From assembly GCA_015494035.1 (NCBI GenBank), contig WGBZ01000206.1:1-9073 (forward strand): a stretch of 9,073 nucleotides of DNA, written 5' to 3'. Below the pieces are notes generated by a model. The model saw only the letters and a list, made by a program, of their open reading frames with translations, ran no database searches and was not told the origin of the DNA. This document shows, piece by piece, positions 1 through 8,140 of this stretch. Positions within the stretch are counted from its first letter, which is position 1, and each line of letters opens with the position of its first letter. A program made the position numbers and the translations under genes. Origin of the DNA: Lysobacterales bacterium (GTDB lineage Bacteria > Pseudomonadota > Gammaproteobacteria > Xanthomonadales > Marinicellaceae).

Positions 1-246
1 GACCTGGACGTGGAAACCCTGCGCGCGCTGGAAGAAGCCATCCTCAACTTTGCCGGTTCGGCGCTGGTCATTTCGCACGATCGCTGGTTTCTTGACCGCA
101 TCGCCACCCATATCCTGGCCTTTGAAGGCGACAGTCACGTGGAATTCATCAAAGGCAACTACAGCGACTACGAGGCCGACTACAAACGTCGCCACGGCAC
201 TGAGCCGCAACCCACGCGCATCAAATACAAACCGCTAAAAAAATAG
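1..246 (+). CDS. ettA: Energy-dependent translational throttle protein EttA (ABC-F), C-terminal fragment
   Basis: This is the 3' end of an ABC-F ATPase gene; only the last 81 residues and the TAG stop are inside the window. EttA-type ABC-F proteins bind the ribosomal E site and tune entry into elongation according to the ADP/ATP ratio. The fragment opens on the D-loop of the second ABC domain ([13 protein letters not shown]), so Walker B must lie just upstream of the window. It continues with the switch histidine in [11 protein letters not shown] (His codon at 76-78) and ends in the basic tail RIKYKPLKK. The wording closely follows the C-terminus of E. coli EttA, including [12 protein letters not shown] and a [11 protein letters not shown] stretch like the family's Y-x-E-Y-K-K-R segment. 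The gene is unrelated to the operon downstream and is separated from it by a strong terminator. Other ABC-F paralogues (Uup, YheS) have different C-termini. Confidence 0.93.
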   Translation, partial: DLDVETLRALEEAILNFAGSALVISHDRWFLDRIATHILAFEGDSHVEFIKGNYSDYEADYKRRHGTEPQPTRIKYKPLKK

Positions 247-267
247 GTCAGGTCACTGGCTCTCAGC

Positions 268-292
268 AAAAGCCCCTGCGGGGGCTTTTTTT
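268..292 (+). terminator. Rho-independent terminator after ettA
   Basis: A perfect stem AAAAGCCCC (268-276) / GGGGCTTTT (281-289) closes on a TGCG tetraloop. The 3' arm runs into a seven-T tract (286-292). It starts 21 nt after the ettA stop codon and should isolate ettA from the genes downstream. Confidence 0.9.
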
Positions 293-374
293 ATGCCTGA
301 GTGAATGACCACGACTACCAGATCCGGTAGCACCTCACCGGCATCGAACCTGAATGAACGAAACGGCGGCCTGT

Positions 375-403
375 TTGCGTCTGAAAGACTACAAAAGAGT
401 AAT
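375..403 (+). promoter_or_regulatory. Weak candidate sigma70 promoter for the downstream two-gene operon
   Basis: TTGCGT (375-380) and AGTAAT (398-403) are separated by 17 bp. Each matches the consensus only partly (3/6 and 4/6). It lies after the ettA terminator and about 40 bp before the likely start codon at 445, where a promoter for the operon is expected. This is a pattern match only; the true promoter may be elsewhere in 293-430. Confidence 0.22.
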
Positions 404-430
404 TAGTATTGCTGGGAAGCAGTCGCGCCC

Positions 431-437
431 AGGGGGG
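431..437 (+). promoter_or_regulatory. G-rich ribosome binding site that decides the start at 445
   Basis: AGGGGGG ends 7 nt before the ATG at 445, a good Shine-Dalgarno spacing. The reading frame stays open upstream to a TTG at 409, but that codon has no comparable site. The ATG at 445 (followed directly by a second ATG at 448) is therefore preferred. The MopE-type gene on the other strand also has a G-run in this position. Confidence 0.7.
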
Positions 438-444
438 AATAAAC

Positions 445-3009
445 ATGATGCCTGCTCTTATCACCGCCTTTTATAGACCGGTTTTTTCCAACCGGGAAAA
501 GTCACCGTCTTCCACACCCAAGCCCGGAACAAACCGGCGCTTTCATCACCCGCACTGGTTTCACCGCTGGCTGATTCACGTCACGCTCGCCACGCTGGTG
601 CTCAGCCCGTTGCAGGGGTTGGCCAAGGCGCCACCATGGGCCAGTGCCAATGGCCAAAGCGTCGCAAGCAGCCGAGACAGTCGCCTGCTCCAGTTTCGCA
701 AAAACCTGGAGCAACTACGCAATAGCCTGGATCGCAGCGAATTTGATCCGGAAGCCTTGCTGGACAAGCTGGAATACGAGCCGGCCAAACTGGTGCGTTT
801 CATGCACGAAAACATGGCCTTTGAGCCCTACGCCGGCTTGCTGCGCGGGCCGCAAGGCACCCTGATGAGTCGTGCCGGCAACGCGCTGGATCAGGCCGTG
901 CTGCTGGCAAAGCTGATCAATGACAGCGGCTGGCAGGCCCGCATTGCCCGCACCCGGCTCACCGACATGCAAGCGTTGAAGCTGTTGCTGGAAACCCGTC
1001 GACCAACCAACCCCGCTCCTTTGCTGACCCAGCCGGCCTTTCGCCAGGCTTTTCAGCGCCTGCTGGCGGATATTGGCTTGCCTGAAGAAAAAATCACCCA
1101 ACAGATACAGGCCCTGAGCCAACAACCGGATTTTTCGCAACTGACGCAGTACAAGGCAGCAGAAAAAAACCGGGCCATGCTCAGCACCGCACTGGAACAG
1201 GCCGGCATGCCCCTGAAGGCCCAAAACATCACCCCGCAACTGCTGAAAACGGTGAAGGATTACTTCTGGGTGGAATACCGCCTTGACGAAAGTCAGCCCT
1301 GGACAGCCGCCCATCCGGTCTTTGTCACCCCGGAAAAAGCCTTCAAGAACCTCTCGAAGACCGAAGTCATGGCCGATACCGTGCCACAAAACCTGCTGCA
1401 TAAAGTCCGGTTTTCTGCTTTCCTTGAGCGCCGGGTGGGTCAAAAAATCGAAACAGAGCGCATTTTCGGCCCCTGGGAAAAGCCCGCCAGTCAGCTGGCC
1501 GGTCTCACTCTGGGCTATGCCAACATCCCCACTGGCATGGGCGGGTTGAAAAACGGCTTTGACCCGCTAAGCATTGCCAAAAACAGCCATTTTCTTTTGC
1601 CCACGCTGAGCGTTGCCAATAACAAACCGCTCTCGGCCAACCGGGTTTTTGACCTCAGTGGAGTGCTGCTGGACAAAGCCGCCGCCGCAGACCCCATGGC
1701 CGGTGTGCTGCAGACCGTCGGGGCGAAAACCGACCAGGCCACCGGTATGCTGGCGGGGCTGGGAAAACCGGCTTTGCCCACTGAGAAAACAACACCGTCG
1801 CAAGCACCCAAACCACCGGCGCGCCAGCGGGAAATCACCGCCCAGTGGATAGAACTCACCCTGATTGCGCCAGATGGCACGGAAAAAACCCTGCGCCGTT
1901 ACCTGTTGGATCGACTGGGACCAGAACAGCGGGCCAGCAGCAATCCCACTGTGAGAAAGCCCCTTGATGAAGCAGAAAGCCTCTGGCAGCTGGCCTCCCC
2001 CAGCAGCTTTCTCATCAGTCCGGGGCGCTACCCCGATGCCTACCTGATTGACCGCTATGTGCAAAATCTGGAAAAACTGCTACCCGTATTGGCGGCCAAG
2101 AAACAGGCACTGTCCCTGCAGGCCCTGAATCAGGCCGTTGGCAAAATTCACGACCATCGGCCACTGCAACTGGCAGCCGGCTTCGATGAATTGGGCAGAA
2201 AACAAGGCACAGGCCCTGTTTTGCGCACGCATCCGGCGGTGGTGTTTCAGCACAACCGTTTTCGTCTACAAAAAACCACCGGCAGCCAACCGGCCCGGTT
2301 GCAGGTCCGGCGAATCATTGATATTGCCGAATATCCGGACCATGTCCTGCAAATGACACCACTGGGCATTCTCAGCCGTCCGCAGCAAACCGTCCTGTCA
2401 GGCACCTGGGCCACGCGCATTGAACAGGACGCCGAACAGGTGCTGGACGCAAAATCCACCCATCGCCTCAATGTGGACATAGCCTTTGAAAAAGCCCGCA
2501 AACAGGGCGCAAAAATCACGGTGCTAAAACAACCCAAGCAGTTTGCAAGCTCGCCCCTGCGGGCCAGGCTGCCAGCGGCTTCGGCGGCCGCCATCGCCCA
2601 GGACCTGCAAGCCGGCTACGCCGTGGTCCTGCCCGACAAGCCGGTTCCGGATGCCGTTGGCTGGTGGCGGGTTAACCCGCACAACGGAGAAAGCCTGGGC
2701 CGCATTGGCGAGGGATTGGGCGGCGCATCGGTTGAATACGCCACCCTCCTGGACCTGGTGGCCATCAAGGTCGCGGCGGTATTGTCCATTGCTTCCTATT
2801 CCGACTGCATGAATTCGGGCGGCTGCAGCAGTACTGGCTGCATGCGAGGCGCCGCTCTTGGCTTTGCCATGAGCCTTGCTGTTATCGGAATCGGGGGCCG
2901 TCTTGTCAACGTGGTAGGTAGAACAGCTGTTGAAATCGGCAGCCGTGCCATTGGGACAGCGACATTACCGGGCGTATTACCCATACCCAATTGCATTGAA
3001 TACGAATAA
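445..3009 (+). CDS. Exported transglutaminase-like fold protein lacking the catalytic triad
   Basis: 854 aa if started at 445. A basic 42-residue N-region is followed by a hydrophobic segment (about 43-59, LIHVTLATLVLSPLQGL) ending in LAKA, which suggests export or membrane anchoring; the N-region is unusually long for a signal peptide. Residues about 95-300 look like a transglutaminase-like domain: FMHENMAFEPY, then GNALDQAVLLAKLINDSGW (145-163), then YFWVEYRLD...WTAAHPVF (273-293). Where active enzymes have Cys, His and Asp, I read Ala147, Tyr273 and His290, so cross-linking or protease chemistry is unlikely. Residues about 700-765 hold AGYAVVLPDKP and GWWRVNPHNGESLG (739-752), a module I recall from large uncharacterised proteins with the same N-terminal domain. 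The end (770-854) is hydrophobic and Gly-rich, with Cys788, Cys794, Cys799 and Cys850. The next gene starts 13 bp after its stop, so the two are probably co-transcribed. The exact function is unknown; the fold call is from remembered motifs, not a search. Confidence 0.8.
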   Translation: MMPALITAFYRPVFSNREKSPSSTPKPGTNRRFHHPHWFHRWLIHVTLATLVLSPLQGLAKAPPWASANGQSVASSRDSRLLQFRKNLEQLRNSLDRSEFDPEALLDKLEYEPAKLVRFMHENMAFEPYAGLLRGPQGTLMSRAGNALDQAVLLAKLINDSGWQARIARTRLTDMQALKLLLETRRPTNPAPLLTQPAFRQAFQRLLADIGLPEEKITQQIQALSQQPDFSQLTQYKAAEKNRAMLSTALEQAGMPLKAQNITPQLLKTVKDYFWVEYRLDESQPWTAAHPVFVTPEKAFKNLSKTEVMADTVPQNLLHKVRFSAFLERRVGQKIETERIFGPWEKPASQLAGLTLGYANIPTGMGGLKNGFDPLSIAKNSHFLLPTLSVANNKPLSANRVFDLSGVLLDKAAAADPMAGVLQTVGAKTDQATGMLAGLGKPALPTEKTTPSQAPKPPARQREITAQWIELTLIAPDGTEKTLRRYLLDRLGPEQRASSNPTVRKPLDEAESLWQLASPSSFLISPGRYPDAYLIDRYVQNLEKLLPVLAAKKQALSLQALNQAVGKIHDHRPLQLAAGFDELGRKQGTGPVLRTHPAVVFQHNRFRLQKTTGSQPARLQVRRIIDIAEYPDHVLQMTPLGILSRPQQTVLSGTWATRIEQDAEQVLDAKSTHRLNVDIAFEKARKQGAKITVLKQPKQFASSPLRARLPAASAAAIAQDLQAGYAVVLPDKPVPDAVGWWRVNPHNGESLGRIGEGLGGASVEYATLLDLVAIKVAAVLSIASYSDCMNSGGCSSTGCMRGAALGFAMSLAVIGIGGRLVNVVGRTAVEIGSRAIGTATLPGVLPIPNCIEYE

Positions 3010-3022
3010 GCTCGGATCACCC

Positions 3023-6000
3023 ATGCCAATCACAACACGAATAATCACCCGAAAGCGCAGGCGTGTTTCGCTGGCGATGGCCCTGGCATGGGCCGTCACA
3101 TCACATGCCGCCACCCCCGACGCGCCGGTGCTGTTTGAGCAGGAACCTAACAACAGCCCCAAACAGGCAGCCAGCATCACAGGCCCTGTGCGCCTGTACG
3201 GGGATTTGCCAGCTGGCGATCAGGACATTTTTTTATGGGAGGTATCTGATACCGATGCCTTGCGCCCCTGGACCCTGACCCTGGAAGGGCTGCCCGGGGC
3301 GTTGACTTCGGCCCAGATTCTTCGACTGCACTGGAGCGATAACGGACAAAACGTCACCCAGGTGGAAAAACTTTACGAACTGTCGGTCAAAAACAGCCCC
3401 CGACCTGCCTACAGCCCGCCCTTGTGGCTGGAACCAGGGCAGTATTTTCTGGGCGTGGCCCGGGCCGGGGGGAGCAGCGCCTCTGCAGAAACCGCCTCCG
3501 AATCACCACAAAACCGCTACCGGCTATTTCTTGACGCCGGTCGCCCCACCCGGCCACAGAATGCCACGAACAATACAGCCGACAAGCCTTTTGTGCTGGG
3601 ATTAAATACCTTCCAATCCCATTACGCGTCCCGGCCGGACACCTGGGTCAGGCTGAACGTAACGCCCGAGCAGGCCAGCAAAACCTTTGCCATCCACGGC
3701 AGCACGGTGTTGGGTACCAGCCTCACCGCCACGCTTTACGATGCCCAAAAACAGCCACTGGCCACTGCAAAGACGGATCAAGCCGGGCATTTCCTGCTTT
3801 CAAAACTGCAACTGCCCGCAGGCAGCTATTTGCTAAAACTGCATGGAACACACCTGCCCGCCATTCACCTGCTGAAAACCGAAATCACTGGCGTGCCCAT
3901 CGCCGGCAAAGAAACAGAACCCAACCACATCCCTCAACTGGCCAATGTCATTAAGGCCACCGATGAAGGCTTTACCATCAAGGGACAAATCGATCAGGAC
4001 TATGACCACGATTTATACCGGTTGTTAATGCCGGAGGGTTCTGCTGACGAACGCTGGCAACTGAGACTGGAAACGCCACCCGGGCAGTCCTTCTCTATGT
4101 GTCTGAAAAATGCCCAGGGCACTGATCTGCAATGCAAATACCGCATAAAGTCTCCGTTGCTGCCAGACCTTTTTCTGCCCGACAAGGCCTACCTGGTGGA
4201 AGTCAAAGACGGCCAGCCAGGCACTGCTTACCAGCTGTCACTCAGCGGCCAGAGTGAAGGCAAAAAACAGTGGGAAACCGAGCCCAACGACACCTGGCAA
4301 ATAGCCAATACCATGGGGCCGAAAAATCTGATCAAGGCGGCGTTGACCGGTCCCGACACCGACACCTTTCGCTTTGACGTGCCCGAGCCGGGATACCACT
4401 GGCGTGTGCAGGTCATGGGCGCCGGAATCGAGTCCCTGGCCGTGCTGGATGGGTCCGGTCAAACCTTGCAAAGCGCCCGCGGTAGCCAAAACAGTCGCCA
4501 GTTACGCCTGAACCGCCTGACCCTGAAAGCGGGGACACACTATGTCCAGATCAAGGGCCGTGGTCAGAGCACCGGCAGCTACCGCGTGCGCGTGCTGTCC
4601 ACAGGCCGGATTGACCCCGCTGGGGAATCAGAGCCCAATGACAGCCAGATACTGGCTTTGCCACTGGTCTGGCACCAGGCCCGCAAAAGCACCCTTAATG
4701 CGCCCTCTGACAAAGATTTTTACCATTTCCGTCTGGGCAATGAGGAGAAGATCGACCTTCAGGTCAAGCCGGAGTTACCGCTCAAGCAAGCCACTGTGAG
4801 AATCACGGGGCCTGACCTGAACAAAGCCCTGAAACCTGACCAGAATGGGCTATATTCATTCAATGAAATCTTGCCAGCGGCAAAGTACACCCTGGAAGTC
4901 GTGGCATACAACTTGCCGGCCCCCATTGACTACGCCGTGCGCCTGCAGCGTTTGCCATTTTTTCCCCAGAAACCGTCCATTGCCAACAGCCATTGCCATC
5001 CACACAAAACCGACCCCGGCCCGCAAGAAAAAGCCGGAACGGGTTCGAAAGCGGACACTGGCCGGGATTGCCCGCCGTTGCCGGCCTTGCCTGTCACTGC
5101 GAGCCTGATGCTGGAACAGTCATCCATTGCCGCTTTCCAGCCATACGGCCAGAAACTGACCGGTCAGTTGCGCCTGAAAAATGAAAGTGCCACGCCTGTG
5201 CAGGCCCATCTTGACTTTGCCCTTAGCGAACGCCGCTGGAAAGTGCGCAAGGCGCCGAAGGCGGTGGATTTGCCGGCCGGACACAGCCAAACCATTCCCT
5301 TTCAAGTGGTCATACCGGCGGACGTGCCTGCACAGAATCAGGTGCGAATCACGGCACAGGTCAGTGCGAAAGCCCACGCGCCGGTGCAGGCGCACACAGA
5401 CATCACCGTCTCTCCCAAAGCATCGGTTCGCCACCCTTACTGGGACTGGGGCATTCCCTTGAAACTGCTGGGCGGCTTCAATGTGGCGGCCAGCCAATTC
5501 GGCGCGCGCGTGCTGGCCACAGACAAGAAGCTCCTCAAGCAAAACCAGCAGCTCATTGATGGCATCGCCGAGCCTGGCACCGGCTTGCGCCTGCCGTCAC
5601 CGAAATCATTGCCTTATGCCGTTACCGTGGAACTGGCCGGCGACGAGCCGGTACCGGTGGCCGGGGTGGTGCTGGACACCCGGGGCAAGACCGCCGCGCC
5701 GAATTTTCCGCACAAATTCAGCGTGGAATTATCACAAGACGGCCAGCAATTTACGCCGGTACTGACCGGGGAACTTTCTGGTGATGCTCAACCACACGGT
5801 TTTGCCTTACAAAAACCGGTGCCAGCCCGTTTCGCGCGGCTGCGCCTGCTCAGCGCCCAGCCTGAAATCGCAGCCACCGGTCATCCCTTGTCGTTGGGAG
5901 AGTTCAAGGTCATCAGCACACCGGGCTGGGACATGGCTCATGGCCAGGGCGTCAACCTGGCCAACCCGAATCACGGTGGCTTCGTGGCCTGGTCGCGGCC

Positions 6001-8113
6001 CAGCATTTCGGCAAAACGCGACCAGGCCCTGCTGACACCAGAAAGGGACATGAGGTCCGTTCTGGTTCCGACAGGCAAAAACACCGAATGGGTAATCGGC
6101 TTCAAAAACACGCGCACCGCGCTGATTGCCGGCTTGCAGGGCACAGCCGCAACCAAAGCGGGAAATGCCAAACCGCTGAACCGGTTTGAAGTTTTTGTCA
6201 GCCAGCACAGCCCCGTTGGCCCCTGGCAAGCCGTGGGACAATGGGACATGCAGGCCAAGCCGAGCATTCGCTTCGAGAAGCCAATCTGGGCACGCTACGT
6301 GCGTTTTCTGGCCAGAACCGACAGCAGCAACACCGGCAAATTTCAGTACGTGATGCCACCGGAAACCATTGCCATTTTCGAACAGCCCGTGGGTAAGGGG
6401 TATCGCTCCATCACCGGCGAATGGGGTCTGGGTGAAGAAAAAGCCATTTTTGAACGCGTCCACGGCATCACCTTGCCTGAACCCAAAGGCAGCCGCGCCA
6501 ACGCCATTCAAACACTGAAGCCCCGTCAACTGGTCACCGGCCAGGTGCAACTGGGCCAGACCACGGCTCGCTATCGGATTCAGGTTCCCGAGGGCAAAAA
6601 CACCTTGCTGATTGGCCTCAAGGGCGACCCAACGGTTCGCACGGTACTGGCGGTGAGCGACGAACAAGGGCAGCCATTGCCGCTGCGGCGGGAAAATCAG
6701 GGCCTCACGGTGCAGCAGTTCAGCACACGCGTCAAACCGGGTCAGCCGGTAAACATCGAGGTGAAGGAACCACCCCGCTCTGTGGCTTTTGTCTGGGATG
6801 ACAGCGGCAGCATGGCCGAGTACCGCCACAGCATTTATGATGCCATCACCACCTATGCCCGCAACGTCCGCCCAGGGATGGACGAAGCCAATCTGCTGGT
6901 GTTCGGTGGCGATTACCTGCTCAAAAAATGGACCGGCTCCTCGCGTGAACTGCTCACCGCTCTGAATGAATACCCGCGCAATCGCAACAGCAGTCAGGCA
7001 GAAAGGGCCCTCAAAAAAGCCATCCGGGGGCTGGCGGATCGGGATGGGACACGCGCCATCATCCTTATTACCGATGCCGAGTTTTCGCGTGATAACGACA
7101 CCGCCGACCTGTGGGAAGGATTCGCGCAGGTCAGGCCGCGCATTTTCGCCCTTCATGTGGGGGGCAATACCGGCATACCGAGGCAGTTGATGCGCCTGTG
7201 GCCCAGCATCAATAACGGCCATTTGGCCATCATCAACAACACCGATGACATGGATCTGGCGTTTGAACGCGCCAAAGTGAGACTGCGGCAACCGGCCAGG
7301 TTTGCCTTGCAGGCCGATTTTGACCAGCGGGAAGATCCCGGCCCGGCGCAACTGGTCGTCCTGCCTGGAGAAAACAAAAGCACCGCCGGCGCCGTGGAGT
7401 TGATTCTGGATGCCTCAGGCAGCATGTTGCAACGCCTGGGCGGCAAACGCCGCATCGACATTGCCAAGGCGGTGTTGAGCCAGGCCATTGACAGCCTGCC
7501 GGAAAAAACCACCGTGGCGCTGCGGGTTTTCGGACACCGCACACCCAATGCCTGCGAAACGCACCTGGTCAGCCCGCCGGCACCGCTGAACAAAGACAAC
7601 ATCAAGCGGCACATTGCCGCCATTACCGCCAAAAACCTGGCCAGAACCCCCATTGCGGATTCCCTCGCCCAGGTCGTCACTGACCTGAAAGGTGTGCGCG
7701 GCAAAAAAGCCGTCGTGCTGGTCACCGATGGCGAGGAAACCTGCGACGGCGACCCGGCCAAAGTCCTGCGGGCATTGCAGGATCAGGGTTTTGCCTTGCG
7801 CCTGAACATTGTGGGCTTTGCCATTGATGACAAGGCGCTCAAGGAACAATTCACGCACTGGGCAAGCCTGACCGGCGGCCAGTACTTTGACGCCGCCAGC
7901 AGCAAAGAACTGGGCCAATCCGTCAATGACGCCCTGCGGACTCCTTATACGGTGTTCAACGCCCACGGTGAGCAGGTGGCCAAAGGCACAGTGGGCGGAA
8001 AGCCGGTTTCTCTTCCGGAAGGGGTTTACCGCATGAAGGTGGATAGCGAACCGGCACGGGTTTTTGATCAGGTGGCGCTGACCGGTGGACAGCTCAAGAA
8101 GCTGCGGCTTTAA
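3023..8113 (+). CDS. Giant secreted mosaic protein: PPC-like repeats, discoidin-like domains and two VWA domains
   Basis: 1696 aa. The ATG at 3023 is chosen because it gives a signal peptide: a basic RKRRR patch, then VSLAMALAWAVTSHA with cleavage near Ala29. The frame is open upstream to 2930, but that would overlap the previous gene and bury the signal. Domains in order: PPC-like 1 (39-170, EQEPN), degenerate PPC-like 2 (about 174-290), PPC-like 3 (297-408, ETEPN), 4 (418-528, ETEPN), 5 (535-640, ESEPN); a Pro-rich linker (641-690) with HCHPH; an Ig/NEW3-like domain (about 692-795); discoidin (F5/8 C)-like domains at about 819-965 and 968-1121; another PPC-like sandwich (about 1126-1252); VWA1 (about 1253-1440, DDSGSM at 1259-1264, ITD with Asp1351); VWA2 (about 1455-1640, DASGSM at 1463-1468, Thr1542, VTDGEET with Asp1569); and a beta-rich tail. 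VWA MIDAS sites bind a divalent cation and a ligand. PPC and discoidin domains are usually binding or spacer modules of secreted proteins. It is probably an adhesin or extracellular scaffold acting with the upstream gene. No peptidase domain is visible although PPC domains often flank one. Confidence 0.85.
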   Translation: MPITTRIITRKRRRVSLAMALAWAVTSHAATPDAPVLFEQEPNNSPKQAASITGPVRLYGDLPAGDQDIFLWEVSDTDALRPWTLTLEGLPGALTSAQILRLHWSDNGQNVTQVEKLYELSVKNSPRPAYSPPLWLEPGQYFLGVARAGGSSASAETASESPQNRYRLFLDAGRPTRPQNATNNTADKPFVLGLNTFQSHYASRPDTWVRLNVTPEQASKTFAIHGSTVLGTSLTATLYDAQKQPLATAKTDQAGHFLLSKLQLPAGSYLLKLHGTHLPAIHLLKTEITGVPIAGKETEPNHIPQLANVIKATDEGFTIKGQIDQDYDHDLYRLLMPEGSADERWQLRLETPPGQSFSMCLKNAQGTDLQCKYRIKSPLLPDLFLPDKAYLVEVKDGQPGTAYQLSLSGQSEGKKQWETEPNDTWQIANTMGPKNLIKAALTGPDTDTFRFDVPEPGYHWRVQVMGAGIESLAVLDGSGQTLQSARGSQNSRQLRLNRLTLKAGTHYVQIKGRGQSTGSYRVRVLSTGRIDPAGESEPNDSQILALPLVWHQARKSTLNAPSDKDFYHFRLGNEEKIDLQVKPELPLKQATVRITGPDLNKALKPDQNGLYSFNEILPAAKYTLEVVAYNLPAPIDYAVRLQRLPFFPQKPSIANSHCHPHKTDPGPQEKAGTGSKADTGRDCPPLPALPVTASLMLEQSSIAAFQPYGQKLTGQLRLKNESATPVQAHLDFALSERRWKVRKAPKAVDLPAGHSQTIPFQVVIPADVPAQNQVRITAQVSAKAHAPVQAHTDITVSPKASVRHPYWDWGIPLKLLGGFNVAASQFGARVLATDKKLLKQNQQLIDGIAEPGTGLRLPSPKSLPYAVTVELAGDEPVPVAGVVLDTRGKTAAPNFPHKFSVELSQDGQQFTPVLTGELSGDAQPHGFALQKPVPARFARLRLLSAQPEIAATGHPLSLGEFKVISTPGWDMAHGQGVNLANPNHGGFVAWSRPSISAKRDQALLTPERDMRSVLVPTGKNTEWVIGFKNTRTALIAGLQGTAATKAGNAKPLNRFEVFVSQHSPVGPWQAVGQWDMQAKPSIRFEKPIWARYVRFLARTDSSNTGKFQYVMPPETIAIFEQPVGKGYRSITGEWGLGEEKAIFERVHGITLPEPKGSRANAIQTLKPRQLVTGQVQLGQTTARYRIQVPEGKNTLLIGLKGDPTVRTVLAVSDEQGQPLPLRRENQGLTVQQFSTRVKPGQPVNIEVKEPPRSVAFVWDDSGSMAEYRHSIYDAITTYARNVRPGMDEANLLVFGGDYLLKKWTGSSRELLTALNEYPRNRNSSQAERALKKAIRGLADRDGTRAIILITDAEFSRDNDTADLWEGFAQVRPRIFALHVGGNTGIPRQLMRLWPSINNGHLAIINNTDDMDLAFERAKVRLRQPARFALQADFDQREDPGPAQLVVLPGENKSTAGAVELILDASGSMLQRLGGKRRIDIAKAVLSQAIDSLPEKTTVALRVFGHRTPNACETHLVSPPAPLNKDNIKRHIAAITAKNLARTPIADSLAQVVTDLKGVRGKKAVVLVTDGEETCDGDPAKVLRALQDQGFALRLNIVGFAIDDKALKEQFTHWASLTGGQYFDAASSKELGQSVNDALRTPYTVFNAHGEQVAKGTVGGKPVSLPEGVYRMKVDSEPARVFDQVALTGGQLKKLRL

Positions 8114-8116
8114 TTC

Positions 8117-8138
8117 CCCCAGTACACGCCCGCTGGGG
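8117..8138. other. Short hairpin just after the VWA gene
   Basis: CCCCAG (8117-8122) and CTGGGG (8133-8138) can pair around a 10-nt loop, starting 4 nt after the stop at 8113. There is no T-tract on either strand, so it is not a classical terminator. It may still help stop or protect the 3' end of the operon transcript. Confidence 0.3.
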
Positions 8139-8140
8139 CG

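Noticed and set aside
315..330. Small inverted repeat CTACC/GGTAG as an operator or second terminator
   Set aside because: The stem is only 5 bp with no T-tract and no known binding-site match; it is likely chance.
409..444. Upstream extension of the transglutaminase-like gene to a TTG
   Set aside because: The ATG at 445 has a good G-rich ribosome site, which itself lies inside the extension.
715..1443. 242-codon open frame on the - strand inside the transglutaminase-like gene
   Set aside because: It is antisense to conserved motifs of the + strand protein and its Gly/Gln/Phe-rich composition is typical of a shadow frame.
2930..3022. Upstream extension of the VWA gene to a TTG
   Set aside because: It would overlap the previous gene by 80 nt and place 31 residues before an otherwise clear signal peptide.
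5807..7351. 514-codon open frame on the - strand inside the VWA gene
   Set aside because: It is antisense to well-formed VWA and discoidin-like coding sequence, has no recognisable domains or ribosome site, and is a product of the high-GC codon pattern.
445..8113. A MoxR-type cluster (transglutaminase plus VWA genes)
   Set aside because: Both proteins here are exported, the transglutaminase fold appears inactive, and no MoxR AAA ATPase or DUF58 gene is in the window.
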